Counted from the stretch's first letter, positions 26,266-34,471 are shown. The stretch is DNA of 64,000 bases from ZLKRG08 sp046048895 (GCA_046048895.1 JBJOFF010000002.1:62001-126000); one strand, 5' to 3'. Translations and numbers: made by a program. The notes: generated from the sequence alone by a model not told the origin.

Positions 26266-27410
26266 TGGGATACCGCCGACCAAACGGCACTATCGGTATC
26301 CGCAATCACGTAGTTATTTTGCCGCTTGATGATCTATCAAATGCGGCAGCTGAGGCTGTATCAAAAGTTATTCCAGGAACTCTTGCTTTGCCACATGCCT
26401 TTGGCAGATTGCAATTTGGTCAAGATTTAGAGTTGACTTTCAAAACTCTGATTGGCACTGGCATGAATGCAAATGTTGCTGCTGTTATCGTTATTGGTAT
26501 TGAACCAAAATGGACTAATCGTGTAGCAGAAGGTATTGCCAAATCTGGAAAGCCAGTTGCCGCTTTTTCAATTGAGGGCAAGGGTGATTTACAAACAATC
26601 ACCGAAGCATCTCGTATGGCTGCAATGTTCTTGCAAGATGCATCAGGTCTTGAGCGTGAACAAGCCGAAATTGGTGAAATGATTATGTCTATCAAGTGTG
26701 GAGAATCAGATACCACCTCTGGACTTGGTTCATGCCCAACAACTTCAGAAGCTGTAGATCGCTGGGTAGAAGCTGGTGGCACTGTTTTCTTTGGTGAAAC
26801 TTCCGAGTTAACCGGTGGAGAGCATTTAATTGCAGATCGCTGTATTGATGATGCATGTCGAATCGCATTTCAAAATACTTACGATAAGTACATTGAAGTT
26901 ATCGAATCTACCGGAGCAAATCTGCTTGGTTCGCAGCCTACCCAAGGCAATATCGCTGGTGGCTTGACTACCATTGAGGAGAAAGCGCTAGGAAACATCG
27001 CTAAGACAGGCTCTGTTCCAGTTGTGGGCGTTTTGGATTATGCAGAGCAGCCAGACCCGAATAAAAAAGGTCTTTACTTCATGAACTCATCTTCAGCCGC
27101 CGCCGAGTGTGTAACTCTGATGGCAGCTGGCGGAGCGGTGATTCACTTGTTCCCGACCGGACAAGGCAACGTAATCGGTAATCCAATTGTTCCGGTACTT
27201 AAGTTGACAGCAAATAAAAAGACTGCAGCTAGCATGAAAGAACATATCGATTTAGATGTTTCTGGTTTACTTCGTTATGAATACGATCTTAAAAAAGCGG
27301 GCGACATGATGATGGATGTAATTTACAAAACTGTAAATGGTCGTCTTTGTGCAGCAGAAGTTACAGGTCACCGCGAATTTACTTTCACAAAGCTTTATAT
27401 CAGCGCGTGA
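26244..27410 (+). CDS. suyB: (2R)-sulfolactate sulfo-lyase, large subunit
   Basis: 388 residues of the UxaA C-domain family. It opens with GYRRPNGTIGIRNHVVILPLDD, has IKCGESDTTSGLGSCPTTSEAVDRW near residue 150 (catalytic/iron region) and ends HREFTFTKLYISA. Length matches SuyB. The ATG sits 22 bp inside suyA after a GAGGAG site. With SuyA it would cleave (R)-3-sulfolactate to pyruvate and sulfite in the cytoplasm, the desulfonation step of the island. Confidence 0.82.
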   Translation: MGSKPRLMGYRRPNGTIGIRNHVVILPLDDLSNAAAEAVSKVIPGTLALPHAFGRLQFGQDLELTFKTLIGTGMNANVAAVIVIGIEPKWTNRVAEGIAKSGKPVAAFSIEGKGDLQTITEASRMAAMFLQDASGLEREQAEIGEMIMSIKCGESDTTSGLGSCPTTSEAVDRWVEAGGTVFFGETSELTGGEHLIADRCIDDACRIAFQNTYDKYIEVIESTGANLLGSQPTQGNIAGGLTTIEEKALGNIAKTGSVPVVGVLDYAEQPDPNKKGLYFMNSSSAAAECVTLMAAGGAVIHLFPTGQGNVIGNPIVPVLKLTANKKTAASMKEHIDLDVSGLLRYEYDLKKAGDMMMDVIYKTVNGRLCAAEVTGHREFTFTKLYISA

Positions 27411-28333
27411 TTTTAATTTCCGAAGATGTTTGGGGTGCGCCGTTTGAAGAGTTATCTAAACGGCGCTCCATTCATCAAGATACAGACCTTTGGCAAGATG
27501 CAAGTAAATTAAAAGAGTCCGTCAAAGAAGCTCAAGTTTTAGTAGTTAGAAATAGAACCAAAGTAACTGCTGATGTAATCGCAGCTGCACCAAAGTTAAA
27601 GGTTATTGCTCGCGCAGGAGTAGGTCTAGATAATATAGATCTTGAAGCTGCGGATAGCGCTGGCGTGATAGTAGTTGCGGGTTTAGGTGCAAACGCAATT
27701 TCAGTGGCTGAGATGACTTTGGGATTAGCTTTGGCTTTGAGCAGAGATATCGCAGCTCAAGATCAAATCACAAAGTCTGGCAATTGGAATAGAACACCTG
27801 GTGTAGAAATCACCGGGAAGACTTGGGGTTTACTGGGATGTGGTGCAACCGGACGGGCTACTGCAAACCTACTTAAAGGATTTAACTGTAAGGTGCTGGG
27901 TTTTGACCCCTTTTTTCAGGGAAATGCAGAAATTCAAATGGGTACTTGGGATGAAGTTGTTAGCAAATCAGATTTTATCAGCGTTCATATGCCTGCAACT
28001 AGCCAAACCATCGGATCAATTAATCAAGAGTTCTTTACCAAAATGAAGTCAACTGCATTTTTGATAAATGTGGGAAGAGGTGAGTTGGTAAACGAGGCTG
28101 ATTTAATTGAAGCGCTTAAAGCAAAAACTATAGCTGGTGCAGCACTAGATGTAAGAACAACTGAGCCGCCTTTAAAAGGAGAATTAGAGCAAATTCAAAA
28201 TTTGATTTTGACTCCGCATATTGCAGGCATCACCAAAGAATCACAATTAGCAATTAATCAAATATTGGTCAATAACATCGATTTGGTTTTAGATGGTAAA
28301 AAAGCAACTCATGCGGTTGGTAAAGTCTCGTGA
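27407..28333 (+). CDS. slcC: D-2-hydroxyacid dehydrogenase family, candidate (S)-sulfolactate dehydrogenase
   Basis: 308 residues from the GTG at 27407 that overlaps the suyB stop (GTGA). The NAD motif GLLGCGATGRATANLL and the catalytic Arg (VGRGELVNEADLIEALK), Glu (TTEPP) and His (LTPHIAGIT) of the phosphoglycerate-dehydrogenase family are all present. Next to suyAB and a ComC-type enzyme, the likely reaction is (S)-sulfolactate to sulfopyruvate, the first half of stereochemical inversion. The frame is open upstream inside suyB, but the overlap start gives the normal N-terminus. Confidence 0.78.
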   Translation: MILISEDVWGAPFEELSKRRSIHQDTDLWQDASKLKESVKEAQVLVVRNRTKVTADVIAAAPKLKVIARAGVGLDNIDLEAADSAGVIVVAGLGANAISVAEMTLGLALALSRDIAAQDQITKSGNWNRTPGVEITGKTWGLLGCGATGRATANLLKGFNCKVLGFDPFFQGNAEIQMGTWDEVVSKSDFISVHMPATSQTIGSINQEFFTKMKSTAFLINVGRGELVNEADLIEALKAKTIAGAALDVRTTEPPLKGELEQIQNLILTPHIAGITKESQLAINQILVNNIDLVLDGKKATHAVGKVS

Positions 28334-29331
28334 CAAAATTAAAATTTGAAACAGCAGTTTTACAAGCTTCTGATTTACTGCAAGCTGCCGGAATGCCTAA
28401 AGAAGAAGCTGACATTTCGGCAAATTGCATTGTGGCTAGCGATGTTTGGGGAATCGGAAGCCACGGACTAATGCGCTTGCCCTTTTATTTAGAAAGACTC
28501 GTAGCTGGCGGCATTAATCCAAAGGCAAAATTAAAAGAGATTACTAATCTGCCATCGTTACGAATTTTTGATGGCGAAACCGGAATGGGCCATTGGCAAT
28601 TAAAAAAGGCTGCAGAAGTTGCAGCTAATTTAGCGGATTCGCAAGGGATTGCAGCAGTTGGCGTTGGTCGATCAAATCACTGTGGCGCATTGGGACTATA
28701 TGTATGGCCGATGTTGCAAAAGAATTTGGTAGGCATCGTTTTCAGTAATGGGCCTGCGGTGATGCCACCTTGGGGTGGAAATAAACCAATGCTCTCAACT
28801 TCACCAATTGCAGCAGGCATTCCTGGGAAAAATCACACGGTTATTGATTTAGCTACTAGCGCAGTAGCGCGTGGAAAAATCGCCGCTAAAGCGCAGAAAG
28901 GTGAAGCTTTAGAACCTGGCTGGGCCTTTGATCAAAATGGTCTACCAACTTTAGATGCCAAAAGCGCATTAAATGGAATGCTTGCACCACTTGGTGGAGT
29001 TAAAGGTTACGCACTAGCGGTTTTAGTTGAGTCATTAACTGGTGCATTAGTTGGACCAAATTTGGCAGCCGATGTTCCGGATATGTTTGATAATAATATG
29101 GCTAAGTTGCCGCAAGATATTTCGCATTTTGTGATTGCAATTAAAGCTGAAGCTCTAACTGTAGATGGCCATAACCGTATGGAAGAATTTTCAACGAGGG
29201 TAGATGAAGCCGGCGGTCGAATGCCAGGGAAAAATCGAGTGAATCCATTCGAAATATCAGCAGGCACAGAATTTGATATTGCAGACTCAGTCTCTGCAGA
29301 ACTTTCCAATTGGAGTTCAAAATTATTATAA
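28330..29331 (+). CDS. comC: LDH2-family oxidoreductase, candidate (2R)-sulfolactate dehydrogenase
   Basis: 333 residues of the malate/L-lactate dehydrogenase LDH2 (YlbC/ComC) family. VGRSNHCGALGLYVWPML carries the catalytic His, and GWAFDQNGLPTLDA and GGVKGYALAVLVE are family segments. GTG start overlapping the slcC stop. It would reduce sulfopyruvate to (R)-sulfolactate, the substrate of SuyAB. The SlcC/ComC pair beside SuyAB is the known sulfolactate racemisation arrangement, so the assignment rests mainly on context. Confidence 0.8.
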   Translation: MTKLKFETAVLQASDLLQAAGMPKEEADISANCIVASDVWGIGSHGLMRLPFYLERLVAGGINPKAKLKEITNLPSLRIFDGETGMGHWQLKKAAEVAANLADSQGIAAVGVGRSNHCGALGLYVWPMLQKNLVGIVFSNGPAVMPPWGGNKPMLSTSPIAAGIPGKNHTVIDLATSAVARGKIAAKAQKGEALEPGWAFDQNGLPTLDAKSALNGMLAPLGGVKGYALAVLVESLTGALVGPNLAADVPDMFDNNMAKLPQDISHFVIAIKAEALTVDGHNRMEEFSTRVDEAGGRMPGKNRVNPFEISAGTEFDIADSVSAELSNWSSKLL

Positions 29332-30317
29332 CCAGAAATTTTCCTGGGCTAGCGCTGATTGCTGGCTTTGTTGCAATTGCATTTCAAGTAAATAGCTATC
29401 AACCTGCCGTAAGTCCATTAGCTCTCTGTGTTTTATTTGGATTCCTGGCATCAAACTTAGCAAGTTGGCCTAATTGGGCTGAGTCTGGAACAAAACTTGC
29501 AAGTAAACGAATAATGCGAATCGGCGTTGCATTGCTTGGTTTTCAACTTAGTGTTGAAGCTCTCCAGCAGATTGGCTTAAAAGGAGTTTTGACGGTACTT
29601 GCAGTAGTTATCTTTACCATTTTTGGAATTTTGTTTCTCTCCAAATTATTTGGCATGACTGGTGATTTAGGTTTACTAATCGGAGTTGGTTTCGGAGTCT
29701 GTGGTGCAACTGCAGTAGCGGCGATTCGGCCACAAACAAAGGCAACACAAGAAGAAACTTCTTATGCCATCGCATTGATTTCGCTTTGTGGCACTTTATC
29801 TATTGTGGTGCTCCCATTAATTGGGCACGTACTCAATCTATCGACACAAACTTTTGGCGCATGGGCTGGCGCTGCCGTGCATGATGTGGGTCAAGTTATT
29901 GCTACTGCATCCGTATGGGATCAAGATGCAATTGCTGCAGCGATTGTGGTCAAGTTAGCGCGAGTAAGCATGCTAGCCCCAATAGTTTTAATACTTTCAA
30001 TTAGACATAGAAAGTATTTAAGAAGTATCAATAAAAGCGAAGAAAAAAGTGAAAAAGTTCCATTAATTCCATTTTTTGTAATTGGTTTTATTGCAGTAGC
30101 TGTCTTTCACAATACGGTTGATATACCAACAGGTACAACGGCAAATTTTGTTTTGTTATCCAAATGGTTGCTTGGTGCGGGCTTAGTAGCCCTTGGTGCA
30201 AATGTTAAATGGAATAACATTAAAAAAATTGGCGCTAAACCAATGTTAATGGGAATGCTCGCATGGCTAATTGTTGCTGGTGTAGCACTCTTTGCAGTTA
30301 ACTTAACTGGGATTTAG
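29310..30317 (+). CDS. YeiH/UPF0324 family membrane protein, candidate sulfite exporter
   Basis: 335 residues, about ten membrane helices, family marks GFGVCGATAVAAIRPQTKAT and WAGAAVHDVGQVIATAS. The start is assigned to the TTG at 29310, inside comC; no clear ribosome site is visible, and ATA/ATT codons just downstream are alternatives. Members are annotated as sulfate exporters and occur beside sulfonate-degrading genes. Here the product to remove is the toxic sulfite made by SuyAB. It overlaps rarD convergently by 20 bp and ends the island. Confidence 0.8.
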   Translation: MEFKIIITRNFPGLALIAGFVAIAFQVNSYQPAVSPLALCVLFGFLASNLASWPNWAESGTKLASKRIMRIGVALLGFQLSVEALQQIGLKGVLTVLAVVIFTIFGILFLSKLFGMTGDLGLLIGVGFGVCGATAVAAIRPQTKATQEETSYAIALISLCGTLSIVVLPLIGHVLNLSTQTFGAWAGAAVHDVGQVIATASVWDQDAIAAAIVVKLARVSMLAPIVLILSIRHRKYLRSINKSEEKSEKVPLIPFFVIGFIAVAVFHNTVDIPTGTTANFVLLSKWLLGAGLVALGANVKWNNIKKIGAKPMLMGMLAWLIVAGVALFAVNLTGI

Positions 30318-31182
30318 TCTGCTTAACCAAGTCAGTTGCAAGCGCAAATAACGCAACCCAAATAATTAAGAATCCAACCCAACGCGCAGCTGGCATAGCT
30401 TCATGGTTAATCCAGACTCCAATTGAAAATTGCAGAGTTGGAGTTATGTATTGCAAGAGACCCAATGTGGAATATGGAAGGCGAGTAGCTGCGCCATTGA
30501 AGAGTAATAAAGGAATCGCGGTGACCGCTCCAGCTGCAGTTAAAAGCAGCGTCAAACTCAGCGAGGATCCTCCCCATTGACCTTGACCTTTGCTACCTAA
30601 GTAGAAGAGAAATCCAGCGTAAGGAATAAATGAGATCAACGTTTCGATGGTTAGCCCTTCGAGCGCCCCTAGATTTAAGCGCTTTTTAATCAACCCGTAA
30701 GAGCCCCAAGAAGTGGCAAGTACCAAAGCAATCCATGGCAATCTGCCGTAATCGTAAGTGAGGACCAATACGCCAATTGCACCCATACCAACTGCGAGCC
30801 ACTGCAATTTACGAAGTTTCTCTTTCAGGAGAATTACGCCAAAAGCAATGATAAATAAGGGGTTTATGTAATACCCAAGGGCTGCTTCGACTACATGTCC
30901 ATTGTTGGTTGCCCAGATGTAAACCAACCAATTGATAGAAATTAACGCAGATGCGATTGTTAATCGAATGAAAACTCTTTTAGTGAACATCAGTGAAAAC
31001 ATATTTCGCAGCTGTTTTTGAAATGCTAAAACTAAGATACAGAAAATTGATGTCCAAGCTGCGCGATGCGAAACGATTTCTTGGGGTGAGGCAGGTTCTA
31101 GTAGTGGCCAGTAAAGTGGGAAGAGCCCCCACAGCACATGAGCTGAGACTCCAAAAGTTAATCCAAGTTTGTATTTATTCAA
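30298..31182 (-). CDS. rarD: EamA family transporter RarD
   Basis: 294 residues, ten membrane helices of the drug/metabolite transporter superfamily. The start region GLTFGVSAHVLWGLFPLYWPLLEPASPQEIVSHRAAW and the later LLQYITPTLQFSIGVW are RarD hallmarks. The start is a TTG without a Shine-Dalgarno site. It lies 6 bp after yajQ on the same strand and likely shares its transcript. Substrate unknown. Confidence 0.88.
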   Translation of the reverse strand: MNKYKLGLTFGVSAHVLWGLFPLYWPLLEPASPQEIVSHRAAWTSIFCILVLAFQKQLRNMFSLMFTKRVFIRLTIASALISINWLVYIWATNNGHVVEAALGYYINPLFIIAFGVILLKEKLRKLQWLAVGMGAIGVLVLTYDYGRLPWIALVLATSWGSYGLIKKRLNLGALEGLTIETLISFIPYAGFLFYLGSKGQGQWGGSSLSLTLLLTAAGAVTAIPLLLFNGAATRLPYSTLGLLQYITPTLQFSIGVWINHEAMPAARWVGFLIIWVALFALATDLVKQTKSQLS

Positions 31183-31188
31183 TTTAAA

Positions 31189-31677
31189 CTATCTGTAGTT
31201 TACAAATTGGACAGCAAAATCAAGAGAAGCATTTTTTACGAGCGCAATAACCTCTTGCAAGTCATCTCGAGATTTACTGGATACGCGAAGTTCGTCTCCT
31301 TGAATCTGAGTCTTAACTGCTTTGGGTCCTTCATCTTTAATTAGCTTCGCAACTTTTTTGGCATTCTCTGTGGAGATACCCTCTTTGAGCGGGCAATTAA
31401 TCTTGGTTAATTTTCCAGATTGCTGTGGCTCAGAAGGATCTAAGTGTTTCAGTGAAACATTACGCTTAATCATCTTCTCTTTGAGTACTTCAAGGGCTGC
31501 CTTGGCGCGTTCTTCGGTTTCGGATTCAATCTTGATAACATCGCCAGCCATCTCTAACTTGGTGCCGGTACCTTTAAAATCAAAGCGCGTATCCAGCTCG
31601 CGAGCAGCTTGGTTGACCGCATTATCTAACTCTGCGCGATCAATCTTTGAAACGATATCGAAACTACTATCAGCCAT
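31189..31677 (-). CDS. yajQ: YajQ family nucleotide-binding protein
   Basis: 162 residues with two RNA-recognition-like folds. It starts ADSSFDIVSKIDRAELDNAVNQA and contains RFDFKGTGTKLE and VKTQIQGDELRVSSKSRDDLQ, all typical of YajQ/UPF0234. Homologues bind nucleic acid or, in some proteobacteria, cyclic di-GMP; the role here is not known. A leaderless -10 (TACCTT at 31685-31690, minus strand) lies 7 nt before the ATG. Confidence 0.93.
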   Translation of the reverse strand: MADSSFDIVSKIDRAELDNAVNQAARELDTRFDFKGTGTKLEMAGDVIKIESETEERAKAALEVLKEKMIKRNVSLKHLDPSEPQQSGKLTKINCPLKEGISTENAKKVAKLIKDEGPKAVKTQIQGDELRVSSKSRDDLQEVIALVKNASLDFAVQFVNYR

Positions 31678-31711
31678 AATGGTTAAGGTAACAACCTTTC
31701 AACTAAAAGAG

Positions 31712-31739
31712 AAACCCGCCTCACGTATGAGACGGGTTT
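31712..31739 (-). terminator. Hairpin terminator after the zinc-ribbon gene
   Basis: AAACCCG(C)CTCA pairs with TGAG(A)CGGGTTT around a 4-nt loop. On the minus strand it is followed by TCTCTTTT. It lies between the zinc-ribbon gene and yajQ and would separate their transcripts. Confidence 0.8.
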
Positions 31740-31760
31740 AACTACTTATTGCTTAACTAG

Positions 31761-31922
31761 TTACTGTGCCTTACCAAGAATGCGGTTTACCTTGGTGCCG
31801 CAAACTGGGCAGATGCCCTGTGCCATGCGACGACCAGAGTCAGAAACCTTTACGGTTCCTTCGAATTCACGCTTCTCTTTGCACTTCACGCAGTAAGCGT
31901 CACCTTTATATGTCTCTGCCAT
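31761..31922 (-). CDS. Small zinc-ribbon protein (DUF5679 type)
   Basis: 53 residues from the ATG at 31922: AETYKGDAYCVKCKEKREF, then GICPVCGTKVNRILG. Two CxxC pairs form a zinc ribbon. It matches small actinobacterial DUF5679 proteins of unknown function. A GGAG site lies 9 nt upstream. Longer in-frame starts exist at 31931 and 31946, but the site spacing and family length favour this one. Confidence 0.8.
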   Translation of the reverse strand: MAETYKGDAYCVKCKEKREFEGTVKVSDSGRRMAQGICPVCGTKVNRILGKAQ

Positions 31923-31990
31923 ATGTACCATCTCCAATCGACGCACCCGGAGTCGAATCTCCTCGGCGCTCAGATAAAAGATTACCCCTG

Positions 31991-32064
31991 CTTGAGCCTA
32001 AATCTGCGCTCATTTACTCGAAATTTGGGTAAATGTGAGCTTTTATTGAGCGGATTTGAGCGCA
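31991..32064. other. Cluster of TGAGC/GCTCA repeats upstream of groEL
   Basis: TGCGCTCA (32005-32012) pairs with TGAGCGCA (32057-32064), GCTCATTTAC (32009-32018) with GTAAATGTGAGC (32029-32040), and TTGAGCG is repeated at 32046 and 32056, 10 bp apart. Together with CTTGAGC at 31991 this is dense symmetry in a non-coding stretch between divergent genes. It may be a second regulator site, an RNA structure, or chance. Confidence 0.4.
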
Positions 32065-32084
32065 AATCGACCTTCAATTACCCT
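32056..32084 (+). promoter_or_regulatory. groEL promoter
   Basis: A -35 TTGAGC (32056-32061) and a -10 TACCCT (32079-32084) with the ideal 17-bp spacing. The CIRCE operator starts 5 bp downstream. Confidence 0.7.
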
Positions 32085-32089
32085 ACGTC

Positions 32090-32116
32090 TTAGCACTCGG
32101 GACCCGAGAGTGATAA
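32090..32116. promoter_or_regulatory. CIRCE element (HrcA operator)
   Basis: TTAGCACTC, a 9-bp spacer, then GAGTGATAA. The consensus right arm is GAGTGCTAA, so only one base differs. Its place at the transcription start means HrcA represses groEL and heat shock releases it. Confidence 0.92.
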
Positions 32117-32166
32117 ATCGGGCCAAAGAGGGAAATTAATCAAGAGACTGTCAAAGGAGATAAGCA

Positions 32167-33786
32167 ATGGCAAAGCAGATTGCCTTCAACGAAGAGGCAC
32201 GCCGCGGTTTAGAACGCGGAATGAATGTATTAGCTGATGCGGTGAAAGTAACCCTTGGACCTCGCGGACGTAACGTAGTCCTCGAGAAGAAGTGGGGCGC
32301 ACCAACTATCACCAACGATGGCGTTTCAATCGCTAAGGAGATCGAACTTGAAGATCCATATGAAAAAGTTGGCGCAGAACTTGTAAAAGAGGTCGCAAAG
32401 AAGACTGACGATGTTGCTGGCGATGGCACCACCACCGCAACCGTGCTTGCGCAAGCGCTAGTGCGCGAAGGTTTACGTAACGTGGCAGCCGGTTCAAATC
32501 CAATGGGAATCAAGCGCGGCATTGAAAAAGCGGTAGCTGCTGTTACCGATGAACTTTTGAAGATGGCAAAGAATGTTGAAACCAAAGAACAGATTGCAGC
32601 GACTGCATCTATCTCTGCAGCTGACACCACAATCGGCGAAATGATTGCCGAAGCGATGGATAAAGTTGGCAAAGAGGGTGTTATCACCGTTGAAGAGTCA
32701 AACACTTTCGGATTAGAACTTGAATTAACTGAAGGTATGCGCTTTGACAAGGGATATATCTCACCATATTTCGTAACTGATACCGATCGCATGGAAGCAG
32801 TTCTAGAAGATGCTTACGTGATGATTGCAAATTCAAAGATTTCAAATATCAAAGATATGTTGCCAATTCTTGAGAAAGTAATGCAGACCGGCAAGCCACT
32901 TGCAATTATCGCTGAAGATGTTGAAGCAGAGGCGCTCGCAACTTTGGTGGTTAATAAGATTCGCGGAAACTTCCGTTCCGCTGCGGTAAAGGCGCCAGGT
33001 TTTGGCGATCGTCGTAAGGCGATGCTGCAAGATATTGCAATTCTTACCGGCGCAACTGTGATCTCAGAAGAGGTCGGCCTAAAGCTAGACCAAGCTGGTA
33101 TCGAACTACTTGGCCGTGCACGTAAAGTTGTGATTTCTAAGGACGAAACCACCATCGTTGAAGGCGCTGGCGATGAGGCTCAGATTAAGGGTCGCGTCAC
33201 TCAGATTCGCCAAGAGATCGAGAAGTCTGATTCAGATTATGATCGCGAAAAACTACAAGAGCGTTTAGCAAAACTTGCTGGCGGTGTTGCAGTTATTAAA
33301 GCTGGCGCAGCGACTGAAGTTGAGTTAAAAGAGCGTAAGCACCGCATCGAAGATGCAGTTCGTAACGCAAAGGCCGCTGTTGAAGAGGGCATCGTGGCCG
33401 GTGGTGGCGTTGCATTAATTCAAGCTGGCGCAAAGGTTTTCCCTAACTTGAAGCTAACTGGCGAAGAGGCAGTTGGCGCCAAGATTGTTGAAGCGGCTAT
33501 CGAAGCTCCGCTAAAGCAGATTGCAGCAAATGCTGGACTCGAAGGTGGAGTTATCGTCGAGAAGGTGCGTCACTTAGAACCAGGTCATGGTTTAAATGCT
33601 GCAACTGGTGAATATGTTGACATGATCAAGTCAGGAATTATCGATCCTGCAAAGGTAACTCGTTCAGCTTTACAGAATGCGGCATCAATTGCGGCGCTCT
33701 TCCTAACTACTGAAGCAGTTATTGCAGATAAGCCAGAGAAGACACCAGCAATGCCTGCCGGCGCTGGTGGAGACATGGACTTCTAA
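32167..33786 (+). CDS. groL: 60-kDa chaperonin GroEL
   Basis: 539 residues. The N-terminus AKQIAFNEEARRGLERGMN, the ATPase segment VAGDGTTTATVLAQALV and AAVEEGIVAGGGVALIQ are conserved. The C-terminus PAGAGGDMDF is a glycine/methionine tail of the standard GroEL type, not a His-rich tail. A strong AAAGGAG site precedes the ATG. groES is not adjacent, so this is the lone-groEL arrangement common in actinobacteria. Controlled by CIRCE. Confidence 0.98.
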   Translation: MAKQIAFNEEARRGLERGMNVLADAVKVTLGPRGRNVVLEKKWGAPTITNDGVSIAKEIELEDPYEKVGAELVKEVAKKTDDVAGDGTTTATVLAQALVREGLRNVAAGSNPMGIKRGIEKAVAAVTDELLKMAKNVETKEQIAATASISAADTTIGEMIAEAMDKVGKEGVITVEESNTFGLELELTEGMRFDKGYISPYFVTDTDRMEAVLEDAYVMIANSKISNIKDMLPILEKVMQTGKPLAIIAEDVEAEALATLVVNKIRGNFRSAAVKAPGFGDRRKAMLQDIAILTGATVISEEVGLKLDQAGIELLGRARKVVISKDETTIVEGAGDEAQIKGRVTQIRQEIEKSDSDYDREKLQERLAKLAGGVAVIKAGAATEVELKERKHRIEDAVRNAKAAVEEGIVAGGGVALIQAGAKVFPNLKLTGEEAVGAKIVEAAIEAPLKQIAANAGLEGGVIVEKVRHLEPGHGLNAATGEYVDMIKSGIIDPAKVTRSALQNAASIAALFLTTEAVIADKPEKTPAMPAGAGGDMDF

Positions 33787-33802
33787 GTCTTAATTTTCTC
33801 TA

Positions 33803-34471
33803 ATGAACAATATGAAATTTGATGCAACCGATTTAGCTCTTAGCGCCGCAATTGAAGCTGCTGGCGCGAAAGAGCTAGTCGGTGCATTTATTTCAGTTGA
33901 ATTTGACGATGAAGATCGTTTAGCAAATTACCTATTTGAATCAAGACTTCCTGGATATAACGGATGGCGTTGGTCAGTAACAATTACAAAGTTAGATGCA
34001 GATTCACCTGCAACCATCTGTGATGCCGTTGCGATACCTGGACCGGATGCGTTACTTGCACCTAAATGGATTCCGTATGCAGATCGTTTACAACCTGGCG
34101 ATGTTGGTGTTGGTGATATCGTGCCAAGTCAGCCAGATGATGTGCGATTAGTGCCTGGCTTTGCAGCCCTGCCGCAAGATGAAGAGCTAAACCCAACACA
34201 ATTATGGGAGCTCGGTCTTGGTCGTTTGCGCGTTCTTTCTATTGAAGGTCGTGATCAGGCAGCAGCTCGTTGGTACGAAGGCGAACGTGGCCCAAATGCT
34301 CCAATTGCAAAGATGGCGCCAAAGCCTTGTGGTTCATGCGGATTTTTCTTACCGATTGCAGGCTCACTGCGTAGCGCTTTTGGTGTTTGTGCCAATGCAA
34401 TCTCACCGGAAGATGCGAAAGTGGTATCTGTAGATCACGGATGCGGCGCACATTCGGAAGCGACCGTCTAA
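33803..34471 (+). CDS. DUF3027 family protein
   Basis: 222 residues matching the actinobacterial DUF3027 family: GYNGWRWSVTI, DAVAIPGPDALLAPKWIPYADRL, then a Cys-rich C-terminus (KPCGSCGFFLPI, FGVCANAISP, VDHGCGAHSEA) that probably binds zinc. Function unknown. It is followed by the cold-shock gene, the usual actinobacterial order. Confidence 0.88.
   Translation: MNNMKFDATDLALSAAIEAAGAKELVGAFISVEFDDEDRLANYLFESRLPGYNGWRWSVTITKLDADSPATICDAVAIPGPDALLAPKWIPYADRLQPGDVGVGDIVPSQPDDVRLVPGFAALPQDEELNPTQLWELGLGRLRVLSIEGRDQAAARWYEGERGPNAPIAKMAPKPCGSCGFFLPIAGSLRSAFGVCANAISPEDAKVVSVDHGCGAHSEATV

Noticed and set aside
25966..27410. Split altronate or galactarate dehydratase
   Set aside because: No uronate isomerase, altronate oxidoreductase or KDG kinase nearby. 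The two sulfolactate-type dehydrogenases and the YeiH exporter fit SuyAB better.
31941..31970. A tRNA-like T-arm (GGAGTCGAATCTCC) upstream of the zinc-ribbon gene
   Set aside because: The loop is one base short of TTCRANY, and I could not find an anticodon arm, D arm or matching acceptor strands on either side.
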